Source of the DNA: Nicotiana tabacum
Lineage: Eukaryota; Streptophyta; Magnoliopsida; Solanales; Solanaceae
Assembly: GCF_000715075.1 (NCBI RefSeq)
Contig: NC_134103.1
Span: 52,010,730 to 52,074,729, forward strand
Length of the DNA stretch: 64,000 nt
Reading direction: 5' to 3'
Shown here: in pieces, positions 1 through 12,320 of the stretch
Numbering within the stretch: the first letter of the stretch is position 1
How the letters are laid out: the number at the start of each line of letters is the position of its first letter
Position numbers and translations under genes: made by a program
Notes under the pieces: model-generated
Databases searched by the model: none
Seen by the model: the letters and a program-made list of their open reading frames with translations, nothing else
Told to the model about the DNA's origin: nothing

Positions 1-695
1 CACGGAAGGTCGCCAGAACCATGGGTAATAAGTTGATCTGACCCCTCCTCTGCGGGAAGACCAATAATCCCAACAGTGCCAATGAGAAAATGAAAGGCCT
101 GAGACTCTCCCACGTTGCTTGATCACACTGAAGCTCTCCCAAATACCACTCATAGATTTGCGATGTCCAAATCTATTGACAGTTGATCTAGGCTCACCCA
201 TCCGTCCTCGATATTTCTCAGACCTCGACTGTTAGCTAGACCCAAAGCATTCAAGAACCTATAACCGGGCATAGTGACTGGTAGTATTGGTTTCCTTCCT
301 ATGAATGGCAGCTCCGTGAAACTAGTAACTTCTTCCAATGTCGGTACTAACTCATAGTCAGCAAACTTGACCACCACCTTAGTCGGATACAAGAATACTA
401 CCAGCAGGCGAGTGAGCACCCTGTCTTCTCGGATGTTTAGCAAAGCGGTCAGTGCCCCCAGGTGTGTTTGAATCTCATCTCCGTGTTCCCGGCGGATGTT
501 CTTCCACCACTGCTTCAATCTGTGTGGCGCTTCCATCACCATGTTGATCTCATGGGATGTTTTTTTGGATTTCCATTTACTGAAGTAGGTAAAGAAAGTT
601 ATTGGTAAGTGTTTTCTTCGGATCTTTAAGTGTCTCATTAGGTTTGTTCGTCTTTCCACATAAGTCATGTCGTTGGGTGTATGACCAGTTGACAT
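1..695 (-). pseudogene. DUF7745-type ORF1 protein of Ogre-like element, frameshifted and partial
   Basis: A start codon at 695 opens a 181-codon reading frame ending at 150. It contains a tryptophan-rich stretch (LKQWWKNI), a helix-rich part and the phrase ELVPTLEEV, which I recognise from plant proteins annotated with DUF7745, a domain of unknown function common in Solanaceae repeats. After the stop the similarity resumes in another frame (YEWYLGELQ, then ATWESLRPF and LVFPQRRG) to the window edge, so a single frameshift near 150-160 splits the gene. It lies downstream of the primer site of element O, where Ogre elements carry ORF1. The protein has no established function; I infer that it belongs to the retrotransposon rather than to the host. 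Confidence 0.6.
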
Positions 696-1143
696 TAGGG
701 TGGTTTTCCTAATTATGTGTCGATACCAAGGACCGACTCACCTAAGGATGATGCAATATGACTTATTTTTGTTAGAGTAGAGTGTTTCGTACTTTTGAGT
801 TGGACTGAAGACTGCGAGAAGTTATGTCAGTTAACCTGACAAAGCCATTCTCTGAAACTAGAGAGTTTTGAAAAGAAGGTTCAGAGGGGTGTAAAAGACG
901 ACCCTCGCGTGCCATTGTGTGTGATAGTGTATGGCCAAGACTCGATTGGAAGCAATGTGATGACAGTATATGTAAAGCAGTAACAGATAAGGGCCTAGCA
1001 ATAATGAGCATGATAATAAGCATAAAGAGCAAATAAAGCAGGTAAGCATGTAATTGCAAATTTAACTACAGTTAAAACAATGTACAAGCAAATCTAAATG
1101 CCAAATTCAATCTATGTCTGCTAAGATTAGAACCTAAGTGTTT
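696..1143 (-). other. 5' leader of element O, no gene seen
   Basis: This stretch lies between the primer site and the ORF1 start of element O, read on the minus strand. Short open frames occur on the minus strand (for example within 772-1059) but show no recognisable protein features. I see nothing else in it. Confidence 0.5.
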
Positions 1144-1161
1144 TCCCCAGTAGAGTCGCCA
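1144..1161 (-). other. Primer binding site of element O (tRNA-Arg type)
   Basis: The minus strand reads TGGCGACTCTACTGGGGA. It matches the complement of a plant tRNA-Arg 3' end including CCA (TGGCGACTC then TGGGGA), a primer used by Ogre/Tat elements. It abuts an LTR end reading ...GCATCAACA on the minus strand. Confidence 0.7.
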
Positions 1162-4100
1162 TGTTGATGCACCCTATTTTGCACTATTCAAAACAAGATC
1201 CAACTTGTGGTTTCTCTGTTGTTGATAAAAGAGAGTCGCCACCTAATATTTAAAGGTTTACTAGGGTACCTATTTAATTACTAATGATTATATTCTTTAT
1301 TAGTCTGCTAACCTATGAGATTATGGGTAAGGGTTCTTGTTCTTCTAAGGGGAAAGTGCTAGGCACCCCTTAAAATCTACCTGAGGTAGAGCCATAGGAC
1401 TTAGACTAGATGTAGAACTAATTGTTTGTACTATGCCTTAACTAGTGTACAAAAGAGTATAGCTTACCATATATTAGGGCATAATTTCTATAAGGGAAGA
1501 GTATGGTTTAAAGAGGATGGATTTAAAGAAAAGCCTTTAGGAAAATAGTGTTGTTATATATAAACTTGAAAAGAACTTTGAAGGACGGAATGTTTATCAT
1601 GAAAGTGTTTAAAAAAAAGCTAAGTTAATAAACTTTGTTTCCTAAAGAATAGAAGTTCATATTATTCTAATGTGATGAAAGTGTTATGAAAATGATCCTA
1701 AGATGTACCTTGGTTTTAAATAGAAATCTGTTTGAAAGCCTTTGTTTTCGGGGCAGCAACACTTTAATATTTTCGAAATAGTTGATTCCCTTTTAGAAAA
1801 ATTAAACTCGCAACTCGATTCTGATTTTTCCTTTTGAAAGAGGGACTGCCACCTTTGTTATGCCTTTTTGATTCAAACATCTTTAAGAAAAGAGTTAGTA
1901 AAGCATAATAAGTTAATGACAACTTATGATTTGCGGATTGAGGATTAGTTGCTAACTAATGCCTCTTTTAATCCTAAACTCTTTACGGATTGCTTAGGTT
2001 ATTTTATGTGAGTTGAAAGATAAAATAAAGCATTCAATCCAATATATAATTGTCATATACATGCGAGATAAAAAAACATGAACACAGCCAAGAGTATCAA
2101 CATAGTGAAACTGTAATAATAACGAAAGCAGTAAATAAAGGAGCGAAGGGAGAGAAAAGACTCTTGGGGGTTTGGGCCTCAAAGAGGCAGGCCTGGAAGT
2201 AACAAGGGCGAGCAAAAGCTGACTTTGAACCTTCTGAGACATAGTAGGGCTGGACTTGGGCCTGAGTTCTTAAAGAACTCAGCAGGCCCAAATCACTGTA
2301 CATGTTCAAAAAGGAAAAGAGAAGGTCAGTAGAATAGAAGTACTATATACATATCCATATAGATGAAATTCGCAAGCAAAGAATAAAAGAAATGGTTACT
2401 GATAGTATTTAAATACTAAGGAAGTCATGCTAATGTGGAGGTTATGCATAGTGAATGATCCACATTGAACACCTTTCGTTGTCATTAAACACCAAACCCA
2501 AAGAGAGTAATAAGTGTCAATGAATTGAGGGCTAGGAGAGAATTCTACTCAAGGTCGATGCCCCCTTTCAATCCCCCGACACTTCAAAGTTCCCAAAGGG
2601 TCTCAAGGCCCAGGGCAATGCTTATGTCGGGAAGAGCAGCCCAATATAGAGTTAAACTCTACTCCCAAATACCTCTAACCACTAACGACTCATTCTTCCC
2701 TATAGGTTTGAATGCCAATAAGGCTCTTTCAATGCAAAGCAACCACTATGATATTTCCTACCACAGAAGCATACTTTTTCTTAACAGAATAACCTAGGAA
2801 AAACACTTAGAGACAGTTCCCACTTCTTATAACAATACTTTCAGCTCTAGGTGATTGATTAACACACTAGACATACATGAAGCTCTAATTCCAGATACAC
2901 ACATAGGCAGGAACATCATACTGTTTTTGCGAAAGAAACATACAATTGGAATCAAGTATCTCAGAGATAGATAAATAGCACATAGTTTAGAATTGCAACA
3001 GCTTTGGGATACAGATGCTAATGCATCAACGTTGATCACATATTAGTTTGACACCAGAACACTATCATGACCATACACATAGGTTAATAACACTACTTAA
3101 ATCCTTTGGGATTTACAGTAAAGATTCAAACAATGATATAGGCAAGTTATTGCACTCAATCAATAACAATAGAAGGTTTCTCCTATACTAGATTCAATCC
3201 AGAATGACTGGTGAAAGGTAGGACTGAGTATAGTTTCAAAACAAGGTTCAAAGTATGAAATCACGAGGGATAAATAAAGATTCAAGCCAAACTTCTACAC
3301 ATACAGATACTTTAATCAAAGTTATGATCTCGCAAGATAGGATGAGTCTCAAACATTACATAATAAGGTTATCAGTATCATTAGGGGTTAAGAATAGGGG
3401 AAACATCATACTAAACAGACTTAAATTAGTTGTAAAGACTAGGTTGAATAACTAAGAACATGGTGGAGCCATATTCAAACTAGAAAAACAATCAGCATTC
3501 AACCACAACAGGCACAACTATACTCTGACTTATAAGAGGTAGGATGATCATGATAAAGTATCACTGATGTTCACAGAAGAGTTCATCCTAGTAGGACTGT
3601 TTACGACTAACAGTTAGACATGGATGTAAAGCATTCATATAGAGGATTCAAAAGACTACTTAGGGATTAGCAAGCATTTTTGTAAAGGAAGGAAAGCATT
3701 TTGGATACTCAGACCAAGTGATGCAGGGGTACCCTATATACCTTCATGTATATCCTAGATATAATCATTTAATAGCAAACCCAAGTATAGAATGACAACA
3801 CTCAAAAGAATATGGCATAATAAGCATGAAGACTGCAACATCAACCCTAAATATAGAATGACAGAACTCAAAGAACATGGCATGATCTGCATGAAGACTA
3901 TAACACCAAACCTAAGTATAGAATAACCAAACTCAATAGAATGCATCATGATAAGCATGAAGATGATAGCAGGACATTAGAGTAAAGTCTGAAGTCTAGG
4001 TAGATATGAGAAAATATTAAGGTAGGGTAGGCAACTTTATCACATAGGCTATTCATTACAGAGATTAAATCATTAAAGTCACACAGCTACTTAATCAATA

Positions 4101-5240
4101 TTAGATAAATGCAATAGCTTATCACATATCATCAACAATTCATGGTGAACCAAAGTAAAAAATTACAAACCTATAACTAACATTATATACGAAGCAATTA
4201 ATAGGAAAACAATAGCAGATTCATGATTTTCGAATGAAGAAATTAAGAGAGAAATGATGGAGGTGTACTAACCTCTTCTTGAGAAACAAACCAAACAAAA
4301 GACTCTTTCTAGCTGTATAGAATCAAGAACTCTCCCCGACCAGTGTAATACTCAGAATTAGAAAGAAATCAGAAGCTTGTCAGAATTCTAACTTAATTTA
4401 CTACCCAAGACTAAAATTGATATTTGCTAAGTGATTTCATGATAGCTTTGTTTTATTTTGTTTTCTCTGTGTTAGGTGTATTAGCTCTGTATGTTAAAGA
4501 TATTAGTATCGTTAGGTGAGAGTATTAAAAGCCCTATTTATAGTGACTGTGAATGCATTAGTGTTCCAGATTCAAATAGATAGTGGAGAGTGACGAAGGG
4601 ATGGTGATACAAGCATAATCGAGTGAAAATTTTAGAGAGATAGAGGGGAAATCAATATCGATTTACCTGAGTATGAGAGACATGAGAGACCGACCGTTGA
4701 AGCGTAAGAGACCATCGGTCAAAACCCTAATCATTGCATTTGACCTATGAATATCAATGATAAAGCCATCTAGCGTCTCGTGCTTGCTTTGATTTGAAAG
4801 GACGAAGGAAGAAATCTGGTGAGTTGTAGTTTCACCTTTTGGTCTGACTTCTTCGATTAAGGCTTTTTAAATCAAATGGTGAAAATGAAAGAGCGACGAG
4901 ATCTGAATTACAAGAGCAAAACGAGTGACCATGCATGCCTTAGATTTGAAAGGTCAATGGGAATTTGAGGTTTTATTTCTTGGGTTAGGGTTCGAATTTG
5001 GGGGATTTGAATTTTTGATGATGAGATAGGAAATATTTAGCAAGAATCGTGGATAGAGAAGGCAAAGAGGATGATTTTCTAGGTAAATTCATGACCTTGC
5101 ATGAATTTGTGCAATGTCTGGTGATTGATTTGAGCTGTGAGGTTGAGAGAAAAGAGAGAGGAATGGGAAAGAGAGGTAGTAGGGTGAGTGAAAAATGAAT
5201 TAGGGTTAGGGGCCTGGGAGGCCGTCTCTAGGGTTAAAGA
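1162..5240 (-). repeat. 5' LTR of element O, outer end cut by element A
   Basis: The inner end is TGTTGATGCACC on the plus strand, directly beside the primer site. The 4.1 kb is AT-rich with no credible gene: open frames at 2525-2797, 3255-3455 and others are short and lack features. At 3780-3960 three imperfect copies of a roughly 60 bp unit appear (words AAGTATAGAATGAC and GCATGAAGA). The end near 5100-5240 is a CT-rich tract on the minus strand. The true outer LTR end is not seen because element A begins at 5241. Confidence 0.6.
4534..4542 (-). promoter_or_regulatory. TATA box of the element O LTR
   Basis: The minus strand reads TATAAATAG inside the LTR, a good plant TATA box. Transcription would start about 30 bases further on, near 4500, making 4543-5240 the U3 side and 1162-4500 the R-U5 side. 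No transcript evidence is available from sequence alone. Confidence 0.5.
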
Positions 5241-8095
5241 TGTTACACCCCGTGCTTTCGTACGTAAAAGTACATCGTAAGTGAATTGATGTAACCTCAG
5301 AAATAAGATTATTTTGAAAATACATAAAGTAAGTTAATCATTTTTCCTTAGAGGTTACAAATATTTAAGATCATAAACAACAAGTGCCAAGAGGGTTGGA
5401 AGGTTTAGAAGCTAAACGAATTGAAGAAAATAAGTTTCGTCGAAAGTCGACAAGTTGAGAATGTTATAACATATACTTTTAGGGTGAGACTAGGGTTCTT
5501 AACATGATAATAAGGTTATTTTATGAGTTATTTTAGTCGTATGACAGTCGTGTGTTATGTTTTGGAGTTAAGCAAGTGGTGGAACAAAAGTTGGCAAAGG
5601 TCATCACAAGTTACATTCATAATATGCTGAAAATTAGGTCAAATGTAGCTAAGCTTTTCTCCCAATATACTTGAAATTAATGGATGATTCATATACAAAA
5701 TTGAAGATCTACGAGTCTATTTTCCAATTCATTAAATCACTTGTCGATACAACGTCGGAGTAGAGAGATATTCGTATTTTTGCGAGACTGCGCAAGCAGC
5801 TCCCCTGGGACCCACTTAGGCGATGGGTCATCTTTGGACCCAACCAGACCATATACCCTCCCAAAACACTCTCAAAGCAGTCTCCATGATTCTAGAGTGA
5901 AAATCATAGAGAAAAACATGAATCCAATGCTAGAGATCCCGTGGTGCTTGCTAGATAGTACCCCTTCATCTTGTGACTGTTTTGGAGGATTCTTCAAGTA
6001 AAGTAACCTAAGGTTTCATGTTGTTCTTGTTGATTAATATAATAATCAGTCCCTCCTTAATATATATTAGATTTTCTAGGAGAACTACAAGTGTTTACAC
6101 ACCAACTTGAACACCAAAAGTTGATTCAAGAATAGAATACAACACCTATAGTGTTGTGGTGTCATTGAGGATAGTTTTAGGCTGTGCTTGGCCTAAATTT
6201 CGGGCTATTTCTACTGGTTAAGGTGAGATAACATCCTACTACATGTGCTTGAAGTTATTTGTGTATTGGTTGCATTATTTGAGCAAAATACTACAAGAGG
6301 AGACTTGAAATAGTTTAAGATGTTATTCTTTTTAATAGACTGTTTTAGAAAGGTTGTTTCCATGAACTATAAATTGTTATAAACCCTTGAAAATGACTCT
6401 CTTATGATGTTGTTATTATAAAATATTGTTTGCATGTTGAACTTGTTGTTGGTGCTCTGAGTATGAAGAGAAAGGACAACATAATAATGGAAAGTTGTAC
6501 TTGTTGTTGTTGTTAGATTGTTGGGCTATTTGACGGTGAATTAGGAGATGAATAGGAGGTTAGAAGTCCTACCATTGTATTAATATCATGATTGCTATTT
6601 TGTTAAGTTAATTAATGAATGACTTTGGGGTTAAAGGGTTCAAAAGGGATTCAATCTGAGCTTGTCGTTTGTCGTGTTAAATAGTAGTGTCGTTTATGCA
6701 CTTGTTGTTGTGTAGCTGGATATGTGTTGTTGTGCTGACAGTATATTGGTGAAAGTTGTATGGATTCCTGTTGGTTGATGGACTTGGTAAAGTAAGGTTA
6801 CATGGGAGATGCTGTCCAAATTTACATAAACGAGCTACTAGTTTAAGTTGCAGACTTAGCCTATGCTCAACACTGATTTTGAATATCATTATGCTATGGC
6901 AGATTGAATTTAGTTGTTTGAAAAATTGCTTGGAAGGTATTAAGGACTCAACGGAGATAAGGTATGTTAAGGCTATCATTTCTTTCCTTTTGGCATGATC
7001 TATATGATACAATGAAACAAGCAAACATGCAACTTTCACAAGTGACTCTATTCTTAGAAGTACAAGGTTGCCTATGTTCTTGATTCCCCATGTGTCCTAT
7101 TATTATATTGCCTGTTCATGGGTTGCAGAAAATAAGTAAGTTGATAAAGTTTATCCAAAGGCATAATGATCTTATGACATTCCGAGAGATCTTGCTGACT
7201 TACTTCATTATGCATTGCATTCATTTATACATGTATATTGACCCATGACCAGATGACGTTATATACGTGTATATTATATGTATATGGGATATGGGAAAAG
7301 GTTATGGCGTTATATACGCACCACCACCTGATTAGCTAGTATACGTTGATGACTTCGCCACAGTGGCTGAGATGATATGATAGGGATGCCCTCAGAGGCT
7401 TGATGATGTTATATACACATATACCTATGCATGATATGACATTTATATGCATATGCATGACATTATAAATGTTTCATGATTCACAGAGCTACTCAGACTT
7501 AGAGGTTGAGTTCTTTACTCCATGTTTCTTTCATGTCTTTTATATACTGCTTTCCATGCCTTACATACTCAGTACTTTATTTGTACTGACGTCCCTTTTG
7601 TTTGGTGATGTTGCGTTTCATGCCCGCAAGTCCCGATAGACAGGTTGACATTCGTCCTAGTAGGCTATCAGCTCAACGGAAGGTGTTGGTGGATTTCACT
7701 TGCTCCGGAGTTGCCTATTTGGTCAGTATGCTCTGGACATGTATAGATTGGTATTGCGGGGCCCTGTCCCATCCTTTATAACATTTATGTACTCTTAGAG
7801 TCTTGTAGACATTTGTCTTATATATGGATGATTGTATGGCCTTGTCGGCCAATGTTTTGAGTGTACAAATGATCATTTCGGTCGTATATGCCCGTATGTC
7901 ACATGTATGAGTTTGTATTCCATGTTGAGTCATCCTATGTTGAGTATTCCCTTATGTTTAATTCTGGTTATCTCATGACGGCCCTTCTGTCCCACTTACC
8001 CATGATGGTATGATAAGAAAGATGTGTTACATTGGTACTCGGTTGAGTAAGGCACCGGGTTCCCATTGCGGCCCATATCGGTTTGGGTCATAACA
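5241..8095 (+). repeat. 5' LTR of element A
   Basis: The LTR has mirrored ends TGTTA...TAACA and is followed by a primer binding site. It is homologous to the LTRs of elements C and E read in reverse, sharing words such as AACAAAAGTTGGCAAAGGTC and a terminal block with CCGATATGGGCCGC-like sequence. Between 7250 and 7470 lie runs of alternating purine-pyrimidine sequence (TATATACGTGTATAT, ATGCATATGCATG). A splice-donor-like GGTATGTTAAGGC occurs at 6961. Open frames inside it (5741-6001, 6677-7039, 7715-7933) have no protein features and are not called as genes. Confidence 0.85.
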
Positions 8096-8280
8096 AAAGT
8101 GGTATTAGAGCAGTTCTCTCCTAGGGAGTCTACAAGCCATGTCTAGTAGAGTCTTGTATATGGGTGTGTTGTACACCACATTTATAATCAGGAGGGTACA
8201 GGGCATTTAGGACTGTCACTCTTTCTTGTTACTCTAGATCGTGTGGTAGAGCTCAGTTGTAAGAATTCAAACTCCTAAAT
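8096..8280 (+). other. Element A internal region, first part
   Basis: This is the leader after the 5' LTR, with words AGTCTTGTATATGGGTGTG and GATCGTGTGGTAGAGCTC that recur in the internal regions of C and E. It ends in CTCCTAAAT at the insertion point of element B. Confidence 0.8.
8100..8111 (+). other. Primer binding site of element A
   Basis: TGGTATTAGAGC differs by one base from the initiator-Met tRNA complement TGGTATCAGAGC. It lies five bases after the LTR end. Confidence 0.8.
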
Positions 8281-8445
8281 TGTAAGGCCCCGTAGAAAGT
8301 TTTTCAAAATAATGTTAATAATGTTTCGTGGTGCCGAATTTGTTTTATGTGTTGTGTAATAATGTTAATAGTGCAATCTCCGCATTTTGGACTTTTTGGG
8401 TTGAACAAAGCATCGAAAAGTAAAGGAAAATGTTTGGCAGAATTA

Positions 8446-8712
8446 TGCATTTCTGCGGTCCATTATGCGACCGCAAAATCACTCTGCGGACCGCATAATG
8501 GCCGCAGAGTGAGGCAGTTTTTGGGTCAGTCTGGGAGCAATTATGCGGTTGACTATGCAACCGCATAACTGTTCTGCGGTGCATTATGCGACCGCAGAAC
8601 AGTTATGTGGGCCGCATAGTGACCGCAGACACAGTCAGTTTTTTGGTAGTTTTGGTCAGCAATTATGCGACCGATATGCGGTCTGCATAATGGTTATGCG
8701 ATCGCAAAACCT
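8446..8712. repeat. Block of short palindromes in the 5' LTR of B
   Basis: Words such as TTATGCGACCGC, its complement GCGGTCGCATAA-like forms, TCTGCGGTC and GACCGCATAATG alternate in both orientations about every 20-35 bases. The block could fold into several hairpins. It is absent from the 3' LTR of the same element. Confidence 0.75.
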
Positions 8713-9760
8713 GTTCTGGAGCTTCATTTTTGGGGTTTTAGACCCGACCCTATTTCGTTAAAACACACCCCATTGACCATTTTAAATATATTTTCTGATA
8801 TTTTTAGAGTGAGAGAGAGGGTCCTAGAGGGAGAAGAGATCTTCATCAAATTGTTCTTCAATTCTCACTTAAATCTTGAAGATTATCAAGAGAGGAACCT
8901 AGGTCTACTTCCTAAGAGGTAAGATTCTATCACGCAAACTCTTAATTTCAAAGTGTAACTAGATTGGGCCATTAGTGAGGTAATTCATGGGGATGGTCAT
9001 GCTTACCTTGCATGCATTTATCCTTGTAGTATGTGGGAAGATTGTGAGATAATAATGGTAGAGATTGGGTTGGGAAATGATGGAATATTCCACAAAAGAG
9101 CCTTAAAACATTGATGCACACCTATTATTTGATAGTATGCTCAAATGACCAAAAACCATGTTAATCTTCCTAATTTTTGTTCAATTTTGTCATATTGCTA
9201 AAATAGATTGAAGTTGCTAATAGTCCAGAACATCTTAGAGTTTTAAGGAGGTCAATTGAGGTATGTTGGCTAAACCCCCTTCTTCTTAGAATCGAACCTC
9301 ACGGTGGTTATGTAATTGGAGTAAGACCTTGATCATTATAGAATTGGCAATTTCTAACGTAATTGTGTTGAAGGATGTAAGTTCAATATTTATTCTAAAT
9401 GCTTCATCATGTTATCTTGTCATTGAGGATGTGTTTAAAAATGTAGAACACGTGTTGGAAATGTTAAGACTTCATGTCAAGATTGAAATAAAGGTTGTTA
9501 TGCCAAATTCTATGAAAAGCCTTTGTGTGCCCAAGATTTCCAAATTGCTCATTACCTGAATTTAATTTCTTGAATGGGGAGCCTTATTGATTTTGATAAT
9601 GATATTAAATATGGAATAGGGGTCTGGAACTATGAAATACGGCCAAGTGCCAAGAATGACTTTGTAATCGTAATCACTAGTGTCAATAAATTGAAAGTAC
9701 ATGAAAGAAGTACGATGTGAGATGATTGACTGAAAAAGGTAATGTCTCACATGAGATTGT

Positions 9761-10027
9761 GGTAATGCCTTAGATGAGGCGGCCTAGCCGATCGGGCTGA
9801 GATCGAACTCCGTGTAAGAACACGGTGGTATCGTGAATGAAATTGTGATAATATCTCCAATGAGATGGCCTAGCCGATCGGGCCATGATCGGATGCCATG
9901 CGGCACACATGGTGGTATTATACCGAAAATTATAATGAAATTATGGTAATGTCTAGAATGAGATGGCCTAGCCGATCGGGCCGAGATCGGACTCCTTGTA
10001 AGAATACGGAGGTATTGTGAATTGTGG
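9761..10027 (+). repeat. Threefold tandem repeat of about 85-97 bp in the 5' LTR of B
   Basis: Three units begin near 9761, 9845 and 9942. Each carries AATGAGATGGCCTAGCCGATC with the palindromic core GCCGATCGGGC, then GATCGGACTCC- and GGTGGTAT-like words. The array is preserved in the 3' LTR at 16878-17145. Confidence 0.85.
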
Positions 10028-10724
10028 AACATCGGTACTAAAGGTCACCCAACCTAGTAATATAGAAATTGTCTTGAAAATGTATATGATCCTTAACTTA
10101 TTGTTTTGCTATTATTTGAAGCCCTTATTGAATTCTTGATTGTTCCTCTTGTATTATTATTCATTCTATTGAGTTGGTGTTTAGCTATACATACTAGTGC
10201 TATTCGATGGTACTAATGTCCCTTTTGCTGGGGGTGCTGCATCTTTGAATGGATGCAGGTGGTTACATAGTAGAAAGTGCGGATCACAGATGGTGCTGCA
10301 TCCTCTTCTCGGCGGACTCGGTGAGCCCCATTTCATTCCGGGGTCATGTATTGTACCTTTTGTTTAAATTATGGTTACTTTGAGGTATAGCCGGGGCCTT
10401 GTTGCCGGCACCATCTTTACTCTCTTTTGTATCTTTAGAGGCTCCGTAGACACTATGTGGGTTGTATAATGATGTTTGGAATGTTTAACAAGTCATGTTG
10501 TGTTAGATCACTTGTTGCACTTGAACTTTAAGAAATGCATATTTTGGGACTTAAAAGCACAATGATTAATGAATGTATGAATTAGACTCCTACTGTATAA
10601 TTGATGAAATTTCATCTTCTCTTGATCATGGGTTAATTGGGTAGAAAGTATCTAATAGGCTTGCTCGGCCGGGTTCACTCGGTTGAGTGTCGGTCGCGCT
10701 TCCCGAGGATGTGCATGACAAACT

Positions 10725-10736
10725 TGGTATCAGAGC
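10725..10736 (+). other. Primer binding site of element B
   Basis: TGGTATCAGAGC is an exact match to the usual initiator-Met tRNA complement, four bases after the LTR end at 10720. Confidence 0.92.
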
Positions 10737-10923
10737 CTAAGGTTTTAAAGTGTCCTAGGATGTCTCGGAGCCATGTCTGTAGAGTCCTTCTTATCGGTGT
10801 GTTGTCGACCACATCTATAAGTTGGAGGCTACTTGGACATTTAGGAACAATGCCCTTCTTTGATATTCTGGATCATGCGATGAACTAATTGTGCAACTAT
10901 TTCTCCTCTTTAACTTTCAGTAT

Positions 10924-12320
10924 ATGGCACCAAAGAAGAGAGCAAGAATTGGTCAAGGAGTTAACGCGGCCTTAGGAGTTGCAGTTGACCCTTTATTTGA
11001 TAAGGCGGTTGAACACCCGAGGGGTGAGGATAATTCCCCGACTGCTACACTACCTGATTCCACTACACCGGCCCAGGCCACACCAGTTCCTACACCTACT
11101 GAGGGTGCGACGGTTTCTCAATCTTATATTCCGATTCCACCTCCAGCCTCAGCTTCCGACTCTGATATTTCTGATGGAGATCTTAGGGGAGCTATTCAGA
11201 TGTTGACTCAGATAGTGGCTTCTCAGGCCCAAAGGTCGAATGTTGCACCCACATCATCTAGCCAACAAGGGGATTCTACTAGTTCTAGGGTTAATAGATT
11301 TCTGCACTTGGATTCTCCGGTGTTCACGGGTGCTAATCCCGAGGAGGACCCATGGGACTTCATTGATGAGATGCATAAGACTCTTCGGGTTATGTGCACT
11401 ACTGAGACGGAGGGAGTGGAGTTGGTCGCCTACCGCCTGAAAGGGGTGGCATATTCGTGGTTTGAGATGTGGGAGGACTCTCCGGAGGAGGGGAGCCCTC
11501 CAGCGAGATGGAGTGAGTTTGTGGATGCCTTTATGGACCATTTCTTGCCTACCGAGACTAGGGCAGCCCGTGCCGCAGAGTTTGAGAAAGCAAGGGAGTA
11601 GGAGTGTATGGGAGTATCACATGGAGTTTGAGCACTTGTCAAAATATGCTATTCACATGTTTCCTACTATGGAGGCTAGAGTGCGCTGGTTTGTGCAGGG
11701 CCTTAGCCCCTTGGTTATCAATGAGGCTGCTACAGCTGTCTTGAATTCATACATGAACTATGGGAAAATGGTAGCATTTCATCAAGCTACAGAGGACCGC
11801 AAGTTGAAGAACATGAGGGAGCGAGAGGGTGCCAACAAGGCTCGGTCCGCGAGCAACTTTGGGGAGTCATTTGGTGGGGGGATATCAGCTTTCAGGGGAG
11901 GGTCATTAGGGCTAACCCAGTCTCATGCTCAGTCTTCAGCCAGTGCACTGCCAGCGGGGCACAGTCAGCAGTAGGGGAGTTGCTTCAGGCCCAATCAGGG
12001 CAGTAGGGTACCCCACAATCAGGGCAGATCAGGAGGGAGATTCCCGCAGCAGCAAAGGCCCCCATGCCCTAGGTGTGGGAAGATGCACTCGGGGATTTGC
12101 TACATGGACTTACCTATATGTTAAGGGTGTGTATTGAGGGGTCATATTCAGAGGGAGTGTCATTCATCCCGCCAGGGTGCGGGCAGGGGCACATCACAAC
12201 CATTCAGTTCTGCAGCTACTACATCTTCAGCACCCCCTCCACCTCGAGGCACTCCGGCTCCAGCAGGGCGTGGTGCACATAGTTTAGTAGGACCCAGCCG
12301 TTTCTATGCTATAAGTGGTC
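10924..12320 (+). pseudogene. gag: gag of element B (capsid and nucleocapsid), frameshifted
   Basis: The start at 10924 (MAPKKRARIGQG) is preferred because the homologous element K starts with MAPRKKARTGQG. A low-complexity Pro/Thr-rich N-terminus leads into the retrotransposon gag core: FLHLDSPVFTGANPEEDPW, then YSWFEMWED and FMDHFLPTETRAARA. A stop at 11599-11601 coincides with a frameshift; the core continues in another frame (EHLSKYAIHMFPTMEARVRW, FVQGLSPLVI) to a Gly/Ser-rich tail. A TAG follows SQQ at 11972, at the same place as in K. Cysteine-knuckle remnants follow near 12065 (CPRCGKMHSGIC) and 12130 (RGHIQREC), the latter with a stop inside. Gag would form the particle and bind RNA. 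Not functional as it stands. Confidence 0.85.

Larger units (their letters stand above)
1..5240 (-). mobile_element. Element O: Ogre/Tat-like Ty3-gypsy retrotransposon, 5' part only
   Basis: Read on the minus strand the order is long LTR, primer binding site, leader, then an ORF1-like protein running off the window start. The primer site resembles the 3' end of tRNA-Arg rather than initiator Met, which is characteristic of the Ogre/Tat lineage, and Ogre elements are known for an extra ORF ahead of gag and for LTRs of several kb. Gag and pol would lie before position 1 and are not visible. The LTR is cut at 5240 by element A. The lineage call rests on the primer site plus the ORF1-like gene; no RT is visible to confirm it. 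Confidence 0.65.
8281..10720 (+). repeat. 5' LTR of element B
   Basis: The LTR starts TGTAAGGCCCCG and ends GTGCATGACA, followed directly by a primer site. It is about 690 bp longer than the 3' LTR because that copy lacks the segment between the TTGTG at 8352 and the TTGTG at 9042. The extra segment contains the palindromic GCGGTC/ATTATGCG block. The open frame at 9329-9559 recurs in the 3' LTR (16446-16676) but simply reflects LTR homology and shows no protein features. Confidence 0.9.

Noticed and set aside
5741..6001. Open frame of 86 codons in the LTR of A
   Set aside because: No recognisable feature; the homologous LTR sequence in C and E does not keep it open.
9329..9559. Frame of 76 codons conserved at 16446-16676
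   Set aside because: The two copies are the LTRs of element B; similarity reflects duplication at insertion, not selection for a protein.
11254..11642. Antisense frames over the gag of B
   Set aside because: They are shadows of the gag coding sequence on the other strand.
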